Positions 1 through 7,598 of a DNA stretch of 64,000 nucleotides are shown here, one piece after another. The notes under the pieces were generated by a model. It did no database searches. It saw only the letters and a program-made list of their open reading frames with translations, and was not told where the DNA came from. Origin of the DNA: Bradyrhizobium frederickii. Its GTDB lineage: Bacteria; Pseudomonadota; Alphaproteobacteria; Rhizobiales; Xanthobacteraceae. Both the position numbers and the translations under genes were made by a program. The stretch's first letter is position 1, and every line of letters starts with the position of its first letter. The stretch is from assembly GCF_004570865.1 (NCBI RefSeq), contig NZ_SPQS01000005.1, forward strand, positions 62,001 through 126,000. Direction: 5' to 3'.

Positions 1-1586
1 TGCAGCGCGATGGCGCGGGCGATGCCGACGCGGGCCTTCTGGCCGCCGGACAATTGATGCGGGAAGCGGTCGAGCAGATTGTGCGGCAGGCCGACCATGG
101 TGGCGAGCTCCTCGCAGCGCGCGCGAAGCGCGTCGCGCCCCCTGACGTCGCCGAGCTGCATGATCGGGTCCGCAATGGCGCGCGCGGCGGTGAAGCGCGG
201 GTTGAGGCTGTCGGTCGGATCCTGGAACACCATCTGGATACGGCTGCGCTGCGGCAGCCGGGCAAAGGCTGATGGCGCGATGCCGGAGATGTCCTCGCCA
301 TCGAACTGGATCAGGCCGGAGGTCTGGTCCAGGAGCCGCATCACCATCATCGACGTCGTCGATTTGCCGCAGCCGGATTCGCCGACGAGCCCGACGCTCT
401 CGCCATGGCCGATCGAAAAGCTGATGCCATCGACGGCACGGAACACGTCCGGCTCGACCGGCGGCTTGCGGCCGAACAGCTTGCCGAGCACGGCGGTGGC
501 GCCCTGGCGGGGGTACTCCTTGACCAGCTTGTCGACGAGAAGGAGGGGCTGGCTCTCACCACACGCGACACTGTGCTCCCTCGCCCCGCTTGCGGGGTCG
601 CGACGAGCTTCGCTCGCGCTGGGAGCGTCGGGGTGAGGGGCTCCCTCCGCGAGCACGGTGCTGGGAGAGTCCCCCTCACCCGCCACGCTCCGGGGCGCAA
701 TTGCGCTCCCGAGCGTGTCGGCCTCTCCCCGCACGCGGGGAGAGGCGAAGGAAGCGCTCTCCTCTTCAGGCAACAAGTCTCGCAGGCTCACGCCCAGCCG
801 CGGCGTCGCGCGCATCAGCTTCTTGGTGTAGGGGTGCTGCGGGTTTGCAAAGATGTCGGCGGCCTTGGCGGTCTCGACCACGCGGCCCTTCTCCATCACG
901 ACGACGCGGTCGCAATAGGCAGCCGCGAGGCCGAGATCGTGCGTGATCAGGATGGTCGACATCGCGCGGCGCCTGGTCAGCTCGACGATCAAATCCATCA
1001 CCGCCTTCTGGGTGGTGACGTCGAGGCCGGTGGTCGGCTCGTCCGCGATCAGGAGCTGCGGATTGCAGGCGAGCGCGAGGGCGATGACGACGCGCTGGCA
1101 CATGCCGCCCGAGAGCTCGAAGGGATAGGCGTGGTAGCGCTCGCGCGGGCGGGCGATCTTGACCTGCTCCAGCGCCTCGATCGCCTTCTCGCCGCGATCT
1201 GCGACCTGGGCCTGCTGCACATGGGTGCGCAGCACGTCCTCGATCTGGTCGCCGACTTTCCGGATCGGGTTGAGCGCGGCGCGCGGGTTCTGGAAGATCA
1301 TCGAGACTTCGCGGCCGCGCAGATCGCGCATCTGGTCTTCGCTCGCCGCCTTCACGTCGATGCCGGAGAACATCACCGAGCCCTCGGCGATCCGCCCGGC
1401 ACGGTCGAGAATGCGCATCACCGCATAGGACGTCACCGATTTGCCGGAGCCGGACTCGCCGACGATGGCGAGCGTCTCGCCCTTGGCGACGGAGATGTTG
1501 ACCTGCTGCACCGCTTTGACGATGCCGCGGCGGGTGGTGAACTCGACCGTGAGGTCCTGAACGTCGAGCAGCGGCTGGACGGTCAT
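1..1586 (-). CDS. Tandem (fused) peptide-type ABC transporter ATPase, 3' end outside window
   Basis: ATPase that powers the importer encoded just upstream (peptide, nickel or opine type). The frame runs without a stop from ATG 1586 to the left edge, at least 528 residues. First nucleotide-binding domain: Walker A GESGSGKS with Lys49, signature LSGGMCQR from about residue 158, Walker B LLIADEPTTGLD. Second domain: Walker A GESGCGKS with Lys408, signature LSGGQKAR at about 512; its Walker B lies off the window. This is the YejF/GsiA-type arrangement of a DppD and a DppF half in one chain. Residues about 281-335 are translated from a family A palindromic repeat, and the cysteine-containing C-terminal segment that follows the first domain in separate DppD proteins is absent. 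I checked every codon from 543 to 794 and found no stop or frameshift. Confidence 0.88.
   Translation of the reverse strand, partial: MTVQPLLDVQDLTVEFTTRRGIVKAVQQVNISVAKGETLAIVGESGSGKSVTSYAVMRILDRAGRIAEGSVMFSGIDVKAASEDQMRDLRGREVSMIFQNPRAALNPIRKVGDQIEDVLRTHVQQAQVADRGEKAIEALEQVKIARPRERYHAYPFELSGGMCQRVVIALALACNPQLLIADEPTTGLDVTTQKAVMDLIVELTRRRAMSTILITHDLGLAAAYCDRVVVMEKGRVVETAKAADIFANPQHPYTKKLMRATPRLGVSLRDLLPEEESASFASPRVRGEADTLGSAIAPRSVAGEGDSPSTVLAEGAPHPDAPSASEARRDPASGAREHSVACGESQPLLLVDKLVKEYPRQGATAVLGKLFGRKPPVEPDVFRAVDGISFSIGHGESVGLVGESGCGKSTTSMMVMRLLDQTSGLIQFDGEDISGIAPSAFARLPQRSRIQMVFQDPTDSLNPRFTAARAIADPIMQLGDVRGRDALRARCEELATMVGLPHNLLDRFPHQLSGGQKARVGIARAIAL
584..746. repeat. Family A double-hairpin repeat inside a coding sequence
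   Basis: Read on the minus strand it begins with the hairpin cctctccccgcgtgcgggga and ends with ccccgcaagcgggg, with the ggtgagggg and cccctcacccc blocks between. The same blocks in the same order occur at 49765-49912 and 55751-55890. It lies wholly within the linker of the tandem ATPase and is open in that frame. Confidence 0.88.
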
Positions 1587-1698
1587 GCGGGCCTCCCCAT
1601 CAAAAAGGTCGAAAACAACCCCATGCACAGTAGAATGGCATTGGAATCGTTGGGGAATTTTTGACGGAAATTCGCGCGTGAGGGAGGCACCGCTCTCT

Positions 1699-1848
1699 CA
1701 TTCCCTCCCCCCTTGCGGGGGAGGGGCAGGGAGAGGGGTGCTACACGGGGATTCTCTCCGCACGCGAACACCGCGGCATCCGGATCACCAACACCTTTTA
1801 CTGGGCTACCCCTCTCCCCAGCCCTCCCCCGCAAGGGGGGAGGGAGCG
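1699..1848. repeat. Family B double-hairpin repeat
   Basis: Left hairpin ccctccccccttgcggggga, then ggcagggagaggggtg, a variable core, and the mirror block ctacccctctccccagccct with right hairpin ccctcccccgcaaggggggag. It fills the middle of the 316-bp gap (1587-1902) between the DppC-like permease and the tandem ATPase; I see nothing else in that gap. Confidence 0.85.
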
Positions 1849-1902
1849 ATAGAGAGGTGCCCTCCTCACAGCTTCGCTGCACGTCTCTGCCCCTAACCAT
1901 CA

Positions 1903-2802
1903 TCATGTCCTCCGCTGGGGATCGACGATGTCGCGCAGGCCGTCGCCGAGGAGGTTGAAGCAGAATACGGCGATCATCAGCGCGAGGCCGGGGAAGAGCG
2001 CGATCCACCATTCCCCTGACACCATGAAGCCGGCGCCTTCGGCGACCATGATGCCCCATTCGGCGGTCGGCGGACGGACACCGAGGCCGATGAAGGACAG
2101 ACCGGCGGCGTTGAGGATGGCGTAGCCCATGGTCAGCGACATCTGCACGATCATGATCGGCATGATGTTCGGCAGGATGTGCACCAGGAGGATGCGGAAT
2201 TCGCCGTTGCCCGACAGGCGCGCGGCCTGCACGAAGCCGGCGTTGCGGCGCACATTGGCCTCGGCGCGCGCGACGCGGGCATAGAGCGGGAAGTTCACGA
2301 TCGCGGTCGCCAGGATGATGTTCTGCACGGTGTTGCCGAGCGCGGCCACGATGCCCATCGCCAGCACGAACAGCGGGAAGGCCATGATGGTGTCGGCGAT
2401 GCGGCCGACGATGCGATCGGTCCAGCCGCCGAAGTAACCGGCCGCGATGCCGGCAAGGCCGCCCATCAGGAACACCAGCGCAACCGAGGCAATCGCGATG
2501 AAGGTATCGAGCCGCGTCGCCACGATGACGCGGCTGAAGATGTCGCGCCCGAGCTGGTCGGTGCCGAACCAGTGCGCCGCCGAGGGCGGCTTCAGCGCCG
2601 CGGCGGTATCGGACGCGAGCGGATCATACGGCACGACGTAGGGTCCGAAGACCGCGGCAAGCAGGATCAGGATCAGCAGCGCGAAGGCAAAGCCCGTGAC
2701 CTTGTTCTCGCCGAGGACGTAGCGGGTCTGGTCGAGGATCGCGACGAGGCCGGACGTACGCGCGGGACCGACGGGTTCGACAGCAGGCGCAACGGAGCTC
2801 AT
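1903..2802 (-). CDS. Peptide-type ABC transporter permease (DppC-like)
   Basis: Inner-membrane permease of the importer, 299 residues, usual length for DppC/OppC. After a cytoplasmic N-terminus come a first membrane segment (about 36-57), the DppC motif FGTDQLGRDIFSRVIVATR that precedes the transport domain, and then five hydrophobic segments. The EAA-type loop that docks on the ATPase is seen around FVQAARLSGNGEFRILLVHI. The chain ends LLGDGLRDIVDPQ, typical of the family. An AGGAG sequence eight bases before the ATG supports the start at 2802. It lies between the DppB-like gene and the tandem ATPase on the same strand, separated from both by repeat-bearing gaps. Substrate cannot be told from the sequence. 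Confidence 0.93.
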   Translation of the reverse strand: MSSVAPAVEPVGPARTSGLVAILDQTRYVLGENKVTGFAFALLILILLAAVFGPYVVPYDPLASDTAAALKPPSAAHWFGTDQLGRDIFSRVIVATRLDTFIAIASVALVFLMGGLAGIAAGYFGGWTDRIVGRIADTIMAFPLFVLAMGIVAALGNTVQNIILATAIVNFPLYARVARAEANVRRNAGFVQAARLSGNGEFRILLVHILPNIMPIMIVQMSLTMGYAILNAAGLSFIGLGVRPPTAEWGIMVAEGAGFMVSGEWWIALFPGLALMIAVFCFNLLGDGLRDIVDPQRRT

Positions 2803-2854
2803 TGTTTCACTCCTGGAGCTTCATGACTTTGGGTGGCGAGCTTGGAGTTGGCTT

Positions 2855-2980
2855 CACCTCTCCCGCTTGCGGGAGAGGTCGCGCCGACGGCGCGGGTGAG
2901 GGCTTTCTCCTCTTGGGAGTTCTCGACCGCGGAGAAACCCTCTCCCCAACCCTCCCCCGCAAGCGGGGGAGGGAGCGCAC
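2855..2980. repeat. Family I double-hairpin repeat
   Basis: Left hairpin cctctcccgcttgcgggaga, a gcgccgacggcgcgggtgag block, and right hairpin ccctcccccgcaagcggggg. It occupies most of the gap between the two permease genes. The second copy is at 17305-17455. Confidence 0.85.
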
Positions 2981-3017
2981 CGTCCGCGTGATTCGCATCG
3001 AACGCGATCATGGTCGG

Positions 3018-4031
3018 CTACCCCTCCAACCGCACCCGCGGATCGATCACGCCGTACAAGATGTCGATCACGAGATTGAGCAGCACGTACATCACCGCCA
3101 TGGTCAGCACGAAGCCCTGCACCGGCGCGAAGTCCGACGCGATCAGGGCTTCTACCGCGTAGGAGCCGATGCCGGGCCAGGCGAACACTTTTTCCACCAG
3201 CACGTTGGCGCCCAGCAGGAACGAGAACACCATGCTGAGCGTGGTGATGACGGGCAGCATCGCGTTGCGGAACGCGTAGGTGACGATCACGGTCGCCGGC
3301 GACAGCCCGCTGGCGCGCGCGGTGCGGACGAATTCGGACGCGAGCACCGCCAGCATCGAAGCGCGCGTCATGCGCGCGATCGGCGCCAGCGAGAAGATCG
3401 CGAGCGTCGTCGCGGGCAGAATGAGCTGGCTCAGCGCGGAGCGGAACGCCTCGAGGTCGCGCGCGATCAGCGTGTCGATCAGGTAGAAGCCGGTGACCGT
3501 CGGCGGCGCGCTGTAGAACACGTCGAGACGCCCGAGCGGCGCCGGCGACCAGCCCAGGCGGAAATAGAACACATAGACCAGCACGAGGCCGGTGAAGAAC
3601 ACCGGCAGCGACACGCCGGCCGTCGTCGTGACCCGGCAGAGATGGTCGATCCACGACCCCGGCCGCGTGGCTGCGAGCACACCGAGCGGAATCGCGATCA
3701 CGACCGAGACGATGAGGCCGAGCAGGGTCAATTCGGCAGAGGCCGGCAGGCGGTTGCGGATCTCGGCCGCGACCGGCTGCCCTGTCGTCAGCGAGTTGCC
3801 GAAATCGCCATGGGCGAGATCGCTGGTGTAACGGAAGAACTGCTCGATCAGCGGCCTGTCGAGGCCGAGCTTTTTGCGGATCTGCTCGACGGCTTCCTTC
3901 GTTGCCGCGGGGCCGGCGAAGTAGGCGGCGGGATCGCCGGGCAGCGCGCGCGTCAGCAGGAAGGTGACGATGACGACCCCGATCAACGAGGGAATCGCGA
4001 ACATCAGGCGCTTGCCGATCATGGTCAGCAT
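3018..4031 (-). CDS. Peptide-type ABC transporter permease (DppB-like)
   Basis: Inner-membrane permease, 337 residues, paired with the DppC-like protein downstream. It opens with the membrane segment that marks DppB/OppB (MIGKRLMFAIPSLIGVVIVT), followed by the family's RALPGDPAAYF periplasmic motif and further membrane segments. The EAA loop reads EFVRTARASGLSPATVIVTY. The end, GVIDPRVRLEG, matches the common DppB ending of the form DPR-R. GGGGAG lies six to seven bases before the ATG at 4031; an internal ATG three codons later is the alternative start. Same operon as the binding protein at 4499-6121. Confidence 0.93.
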   Translation of the reverse strand: MLTMIGKRLMFAIPSLIGVVIVTFLLTRALPGDPAAYFAGPAATKEAVEQIRKKLGLDRPLIEQFFRYTSDLAHGDFGNSLTTGQPVAAEIRNRLPASAELTLLGLIVSVVIAIPLGVLAATRPGSWIDHLCRVTTTAGVSLPVFFTGLVLVYVFYFRLGWSPAPLGRLDVFYSAPPTVTGFYLIDTLIARDLEAFRSALSQLILPATTLAIFSLAPIARMTRASMLAVLASEFVRTARASGLSPATVIVTYAFRNAMLPVITTLSMVFSFLLGANVLVEKVFAWPGIGSYAVEALIASDFAPVQGFVLTMAVMYVLLNLVIDILYGVIDPRVRLEG

Positions 4032-4079
4032 GGGGCGCTCCCCATTGTGGACAGAACGCTCTCGGCACGCTCGGCTATG

Positions 4080-4187
4080 TTCCCTCCCCCCTTGCGGGGG
4101 AGGGCTAGGGAGAGGGGTGGCCGCGGGAGAGGTCTGAGTTCGTGGCTACCCCCCTCCCTGCCCCTCCCCCGCAAGGGGGGAGGGAAT
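4080..4187. repeat. Family B double-hairpin repeat (short core)
   Basis: Left hairpin ccctccccccttgcggggga and right hairpin cccctcccccgcaaggggg, with a core about 40 bp shorter than in other family B copies. First of two tandem copies in the 467-bp gap 4032-4498 between the binding protein and the DppB-like gene. Confidence 0.85.
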
Positions 4188-4293
4188 GAGAGAACTGCGC
4201 TCACCTCACTTCGCTTGAGGTGACCAACCGATGCTGATGCGAAGACGACATTCTCGATAGTCGACAACAACCTCGCCCCGCGCTCCGCTGCGT

Positions 4294-4440
4294 TTCCTCC
4301 CCCCTTGCGGGGGAGGGCTAGGGAGAGGGGTGCCACACCGGGACTCGCAGCGTGACAAAGAACACGCCGCGCGCGACGAGGAGCACCGTTTCCTGGGCTA
4401 CCCCTCTCCCCAACCCTCCCCCGCAAGGGGGGAGGGAGCC
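4294..4440. repeat. Family B double-hairpin repeat (full length)
   Basis: Same ends as the copy at 4080-4187, with the full core and the mirror block ctgggctacccctctcccca. The two copies are about 105 bp apart in the same orientation. Apart from these repeats the 4032-4498 gap shows no gene. Confidence 0.85.
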
Positions 4441-4498
4441 TGAAGAGCGTGCTCACCTCACTCGGGAGGACAGCCAGCACTGTTGGCCCCATGCCCCC

Positions 4499-6121
4499 TC
4501 ACCCCTTCGCCATCGCGCGATAATCGAGGCGGCGGTGGAACCAGTATTGGTAGCCGCTGATATTCTTCTGCATCGCGACGTTGACGAAGGGCTGGTAGAG
4601 CGGGATGCGCGGGATGTCGGTGAAGGCGAGATCGACGAAGCCCTTCACGTCCTTGTCGTAGGCCGCCTTGTCGCCGCTCGCGGCAGCGGTGCGCGCGCCG
4701 TCGATCAGCTTGTCCATCTCCGCCGACTTGTAGCTCATGGTGTTGAAGACGGAATTGTTGCCGTGATAGCACCAGTAGAAGAAGTATTCGGGGTAATCGA
4801 GCCAGCCCGAGAACACGTTGGTGAAGAGTGGCATCTCCTTCTTGTTCAATTCGGTGCGCCAGTTGGCGCCGGGCACCTTGTTGATGGTGGTCTTGATGCC
4901 GATCTGCGCGAGAGATTCCTGCACCAGCACGCAGAGCGGCTCGTTGACGCCGGCGAAGTTGAGATCGAACGAGATCGTGGTCTCGAAACCGTTGGCGTAG
5001 CCGGCCTCGGCCAGCAGCGCCTTCGCTTTCTCAATGTCGGTGTTGTATTTGTGCGGCTGCGGCCAGGCCACTTCGGTCGGCTTGTCCTTGGCGGCACCGA
5101 ACATCGGGTTGGCGAGGCCGAACATCACCGCATCCATGATCTTCTGATAGGGCAGCGCGTAGGCGACGGCCTGGCGCACCTTCGGATTGTCGAAGGGCGG
5201 CTTGGTGACGTTCATGCCGATATACTGGATGCCGTTGGAGAACGGCAGCGACACCACGTTGAGCTTGCCGTTGGCCTTCATCTCCTGAAAGTCCTTGTTC
5301 GGCAGCTCGTAGGAGATGTCGGCATCGCCGCGCTCCAGCAGCGCGCGGCGGTTGCCGGCCTGCGGCACCATGCGCCAGATCACGCGCTTGATCTTCGGCA
5401 GCGGGCCGCAGACCCAGTCGTCGTTGCGCTCCATGATGACTTCGGTGCCGGCGGTCCACTTCGTCACCTTGTAGGCGCCGGAGCCGGCGGTCTGCTGCTT
5501 GGTGAATTCGAGACCCCAGGGATCCTTCTCGCTGGCGTTCTTCTTCACCAGCTCGGAATTGACGATGCAGGGCACGATCACGGCCAGATCGGGTATAGTC
5601 AGCTTGTCCTTCTTCAGGAAGTCGACGCGCACGGTATGGTCGTCGATGACGACGAACTGCTCCGGCTTGGTGAGCGAGCCCGCGCTCATCTGGAAGGTCG
5701 GAAAGCCGCCGACGCTGACGGCGCGGTCGAGCGACCACTTCACGTCCTTGGCGGTGACGGGCGTGCCGTCGTGGAATTTGGCGTTCTTGCGCAGCTTGAA
5801 GGTGACCGACATGTCGTCGATCTTGAAGTCCTCGGCGAGCTCGCCCTTGAACTTGTCGCGGTCGTAATAGGGCACGCCGCCGGGGCCGCTCTTCATCTCG
5901 TGGCTGATCAGCCGGTCGTAGCAATTCCAGGACACCTCATAGCCCGGCACGTTGGTGCCGACGCCGTGGATATCGAGATTGTTGGGGCCGCCTTCCGAGA
6001 CGATCAGCAGCGTCTCCGAGCGGGCGTCGGCATAGGCGGTGGAGATCACGGACGGCATGGCCGGAAGCGCCGCTCCGGCGGCCAACCCGGAAACGGATTT
6101 GAGGAAATCGCGGCGCTTCAT
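4499..6121 (-). CDS. Family 5 extracellular solute-binding protein, Tat-exported
   Basis: Periplasmic receptor of the importer encoded downstream (peptide, nickel or opine class), about 540 residues. The N-terminus MKRRDFLKSVSGLAAG is a twin-arginine signal followed by a hydrophobic run and an ASTAYA-like cleavage region. Family 5 hallmarks follow: an LAEDFKIDD-type segment, then LRKNAKFHDGTPVTAKDVKW, which matches the family motif, and a late region FDNPKVRQAVAYALPYQKIM. I chose ATG 6121 because GGAG lies seven bases upstream and the twin arginines then fall at residues 3-4; an ATG five codons upstream is possible. It is the first gene of the minus-strand operon. A Tat signal suggests folding, perhaps with a cofactor, before export, but the substrate is unknown. 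Confidence 0.93.
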   Translation of the reverse strand: MKRRDFLKSVSGLAAGAALPAMPSVISTAYADARSETLLIVSEGGPNNLDIHGVGTNVPGYEVSWNCYDRLISHEMKSGPGGVPYYDRDKFKGELAEDFKIDDMSVTFKLRKNAKFHDGTPVTAKDVKWSLDRAVSVGGFPTFQMSAGSLTKPEQFVVIDDHTVRVDFLKKDKLTIPDLAVIVPCIVNSELVKKNASEKDPWGLEFTKQQTAGSGAYKVTKWTAGTEVIMERNDDWVCGPLPKIKRVIWRMVPQAGNRRALLERGDADISYELPNKDFQEMKANGKLNVVSLPFSNGIQYIGMNVTKPPFDNPKVRQAVAYALPYQKIMDAVMFGLANPMFGAAKDKPTEVAWPQPHKYNTDIEKAKALLAEAGYANGFETTISFDLNFAGVNEPLCVLVQESLAQIGIKTTINKVPGANWRTELNKKEMPLFTNVFSGWLDYPEYFFYWCYHGNNSVFNTMSYKSAEMDKLIDGARTAAASGDKAAYDKDVKGFVDLAFTDIPRIPLYQPFVNVAMQKNISGYQYWFHRRLDYRAMAKG

Positions 6122-6271
6122 GAAATGCTCCAACACAAAGGGTTTGGTTGGAACCGGATTCGCAAGGTTCGTGCCAAGGCTTAATGAGGCGTTACGCCTG
6201 GCCTAAGGCACTGGGACTAAAAGTCTATTCGCTTTCCTCAAGGAGAAAGGGGGGAGCAACGACACCCAGCA

Positions 6272-6281
6272 TTGCATACAA
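6272..6281. promoter_or_regulatory. Possible GntR-type operator upstream of the importer operon
   Basis: The decamer ttgcatacaa is one mismatch away from the dyad TTGTATACAA, which resembles operators of the FadR branch of GntR regulators. It lies about 150 bp upstream of the binding-protein start in an otherwise featureless stretch (6122-6374). No regulator gene is adjacent. A single short match is weak evidence. Confidence 0.2.
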
Positions 6282-6374
6282 AGAGATGCCTTTGCCTAAA
6301 TATTGGGCTATAAGGTGCCGCGACCCATTCCGGAGGCGGTCATGGAGGCCACGACGGAGCGGTACGCCCCAGCC

Positions 6375-6480
6375 GTCGTTCCCGGGCGATGCCAGCATCG
6401 AGCCCGGAATCCATCGGGCGGCAAAACGCGCGGAGCAATGGATTCCGGGCTCGCCGCTGCGCGGCGCCCCGGAATGACGG
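6375..6480. repeat. Family C double-hairpin repeat
   Basis: Begins gtcgttcccgggcg and ends cggcgccccggaatgacgg, with the paired blocks cccggaatccat and atggattccggg around a short core. Other copies are at 20827-20930 and 63531-63626. It lies between the APH-like gene's 3' end and the importer operon promoter region. Confidence 0.85.
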
Positions 6481-6494
6481 GAGGCGTGGCGCGC

Positions 6495-7436
6495 TCACCC
6501 CGACCAGATCAGCTCCTGCAATTCGACGAGATTCCCCGCCTTCTCCTGCCAGCCCTCGATGCAGATGTGGCTGTTGAGGTCGCTGGCCCGGTGCAGCAGC
6601 ATCAAGGCCATCAGGCGGCGCTTGAGCGCAAAGTCCGGCTTCGCATAGCCGAAGCCTTCGAGCAGGCTCTTCACCCGGCCCGGGCGGCCCGCCGCCATGA
6701 AGGCGCTGGGGCCGAGCAGGTCGTAGTCGCGCCACCCCGCGAGCACGTCGCCGAAGTCGAACAGGCCCTTGAGCGACCATTGGCCGTCGTCGCAGGCGAG
6801 CAAAAAGTTTTCCGGAATGTATTCGCCGATCAGGATCACCGGCGGCGCGTCCATCGGGATCAGCTCTTCTGCATCGCGCAGGAGATCATCGAGGCCGGCG
6901 AGAAACTTCGGCGCAAGGCCGAGACGGGTGTGCCTGGCACGGCAGCCCTGCATCTGCCTCCGCAGGAAGTCGTCCCAGCGCGGCTCGATCGAGGCGAGCG
7001 GTCCGAGCGGAGTGCGCTGGACGGCCGCGATGGTCTCGCCGATCTGGCGCAGCACGCGCTCCTTCAGGTCTTCCGGCAGTTGCGGCCAGACCTCCGAGCC
7101 GAGCGTGCCGGCAAGGCGCGTGATGATCAGATAAGGCCAGCCGTCGCGCATCCCCTCCGCGACGATCTCCGGGATCGGCAGATCGAGACGGCCGGCGAGC
7201 TGCGCCAGAGCGCCACGCTCCGAGACGAATTGCGCAGCGAGCAGCGGCGGGAAGATCTTCAGGATCAGCGTCTCGCCGAGACCGACCACGAGATTGGTCC
7301 CGGTCGCGAACACATGCGGCGCGCCGATATCGAGACCGTGGCTGCGCGCGATGTCGAGCGCGATTCCAAGCCATTGCGCGGGAGCGGAGCGAAAGGCGCG
7401 GAAGCTCTCCGCGTCGGTGAAGTGAGGGAGTGTCAT
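6495..7436 (-). CDS. Aminoglycoside phosphotransferase-fold kinase with altered catalytic motif
   Basis: Protein of 313 residues with the small-molecule kinase fold of the APH/choline-kinase family. An ATP-lobe lysine is visible in ETLILKIFP and the metal-binding segment reads GLFDFGDVLAGWRDYDL. The usual catalytic-loop motif HGDxxxxN reads LIGEYIPENFLL here, so the histidine is lost and the catalytic aspartate is glutamate (residue 205), while the asparagine is kept. The protein may be a kinase with an altered base or a non-catalytic relative; nothing shows that it confers resistance. I placed the start at ATG 7436 because an upstream extension of the frame would enter a family G repeat. The substrate is unknown. 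Confidence 0.8.
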   Translation of the reverse strand: MTLPHFTDAESFRAFRSAPAQWLGIALDIARSHGLDIGAPHVFATGTNLVVGLGETLILKIFPPLLAAQFVSERGALAQLAGRLDLPIPEIVAEGMRDGWPYLIITRLAGTLGSEVWPQLPEDLKERVLRQIGETIAAVQRTPLGPLASIEPRWDDFLRRQMQGCRARHTRLGLAPKFLAGLDDLLRDAEELIPMDAPPVILIGEYIPENFLLACDDGQWSLKGLFDFGDVLAGWRDYDLLGPSAFMAAGRPGRVKSLLEGFGYAKPDFALKRRLMALMLLHRASDLNSHICIEGWQEKAGNLVELQELIWSG

Positions 7437-7463
7437 CGATATTGCGCTTGATGCGATTGAGCT

Positions 7464-7550
7464 CGTCATGCCCGGGCTTGTCCCGGGCATCCACGTTCTT
7501 CGTACTGCGTGGCAAGGCGTGGATGGCCGGGACAAGCCCGGCCATGACGC
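7464..7550. repeat. Family G double-hairpin repeat
   Basis: Begins cgtcatgcccgggcttgtcc and ends ggacaagcccggccatgacg, with ggcatccacgttctt and the mirror ggcgtggatggcc inside. It is the only copy of this family here and lies upstream of the APH-like start. Confidence 0.8.
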
Positions 7551-7598
7551 GGTGGAAAGACCTTGCGCGTCAACGTCAAGCCTGGCTTCCTTGCATCG

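Noticed and set aside
543..794. A frameshift or pseudogene break between the two ATPase domains
   Set aside because: The Walker A lysines at 1442 and 365 are in the same phase as ATG 1586, and every codon between was read without a stop.
405..1664. A 419-codon plus-strand frame across the tandem ATPase region
   Set aside because: Both ABC ATPase domains read clearly on the minus strand; the plus frame has no recognisable motif.
7437..7535. N-terminal extension of the APH-like kinase
   Set aside because: The extension is translated family G repeat; the ATG at 7436 lies just outside it and gives the usual start of the fold.
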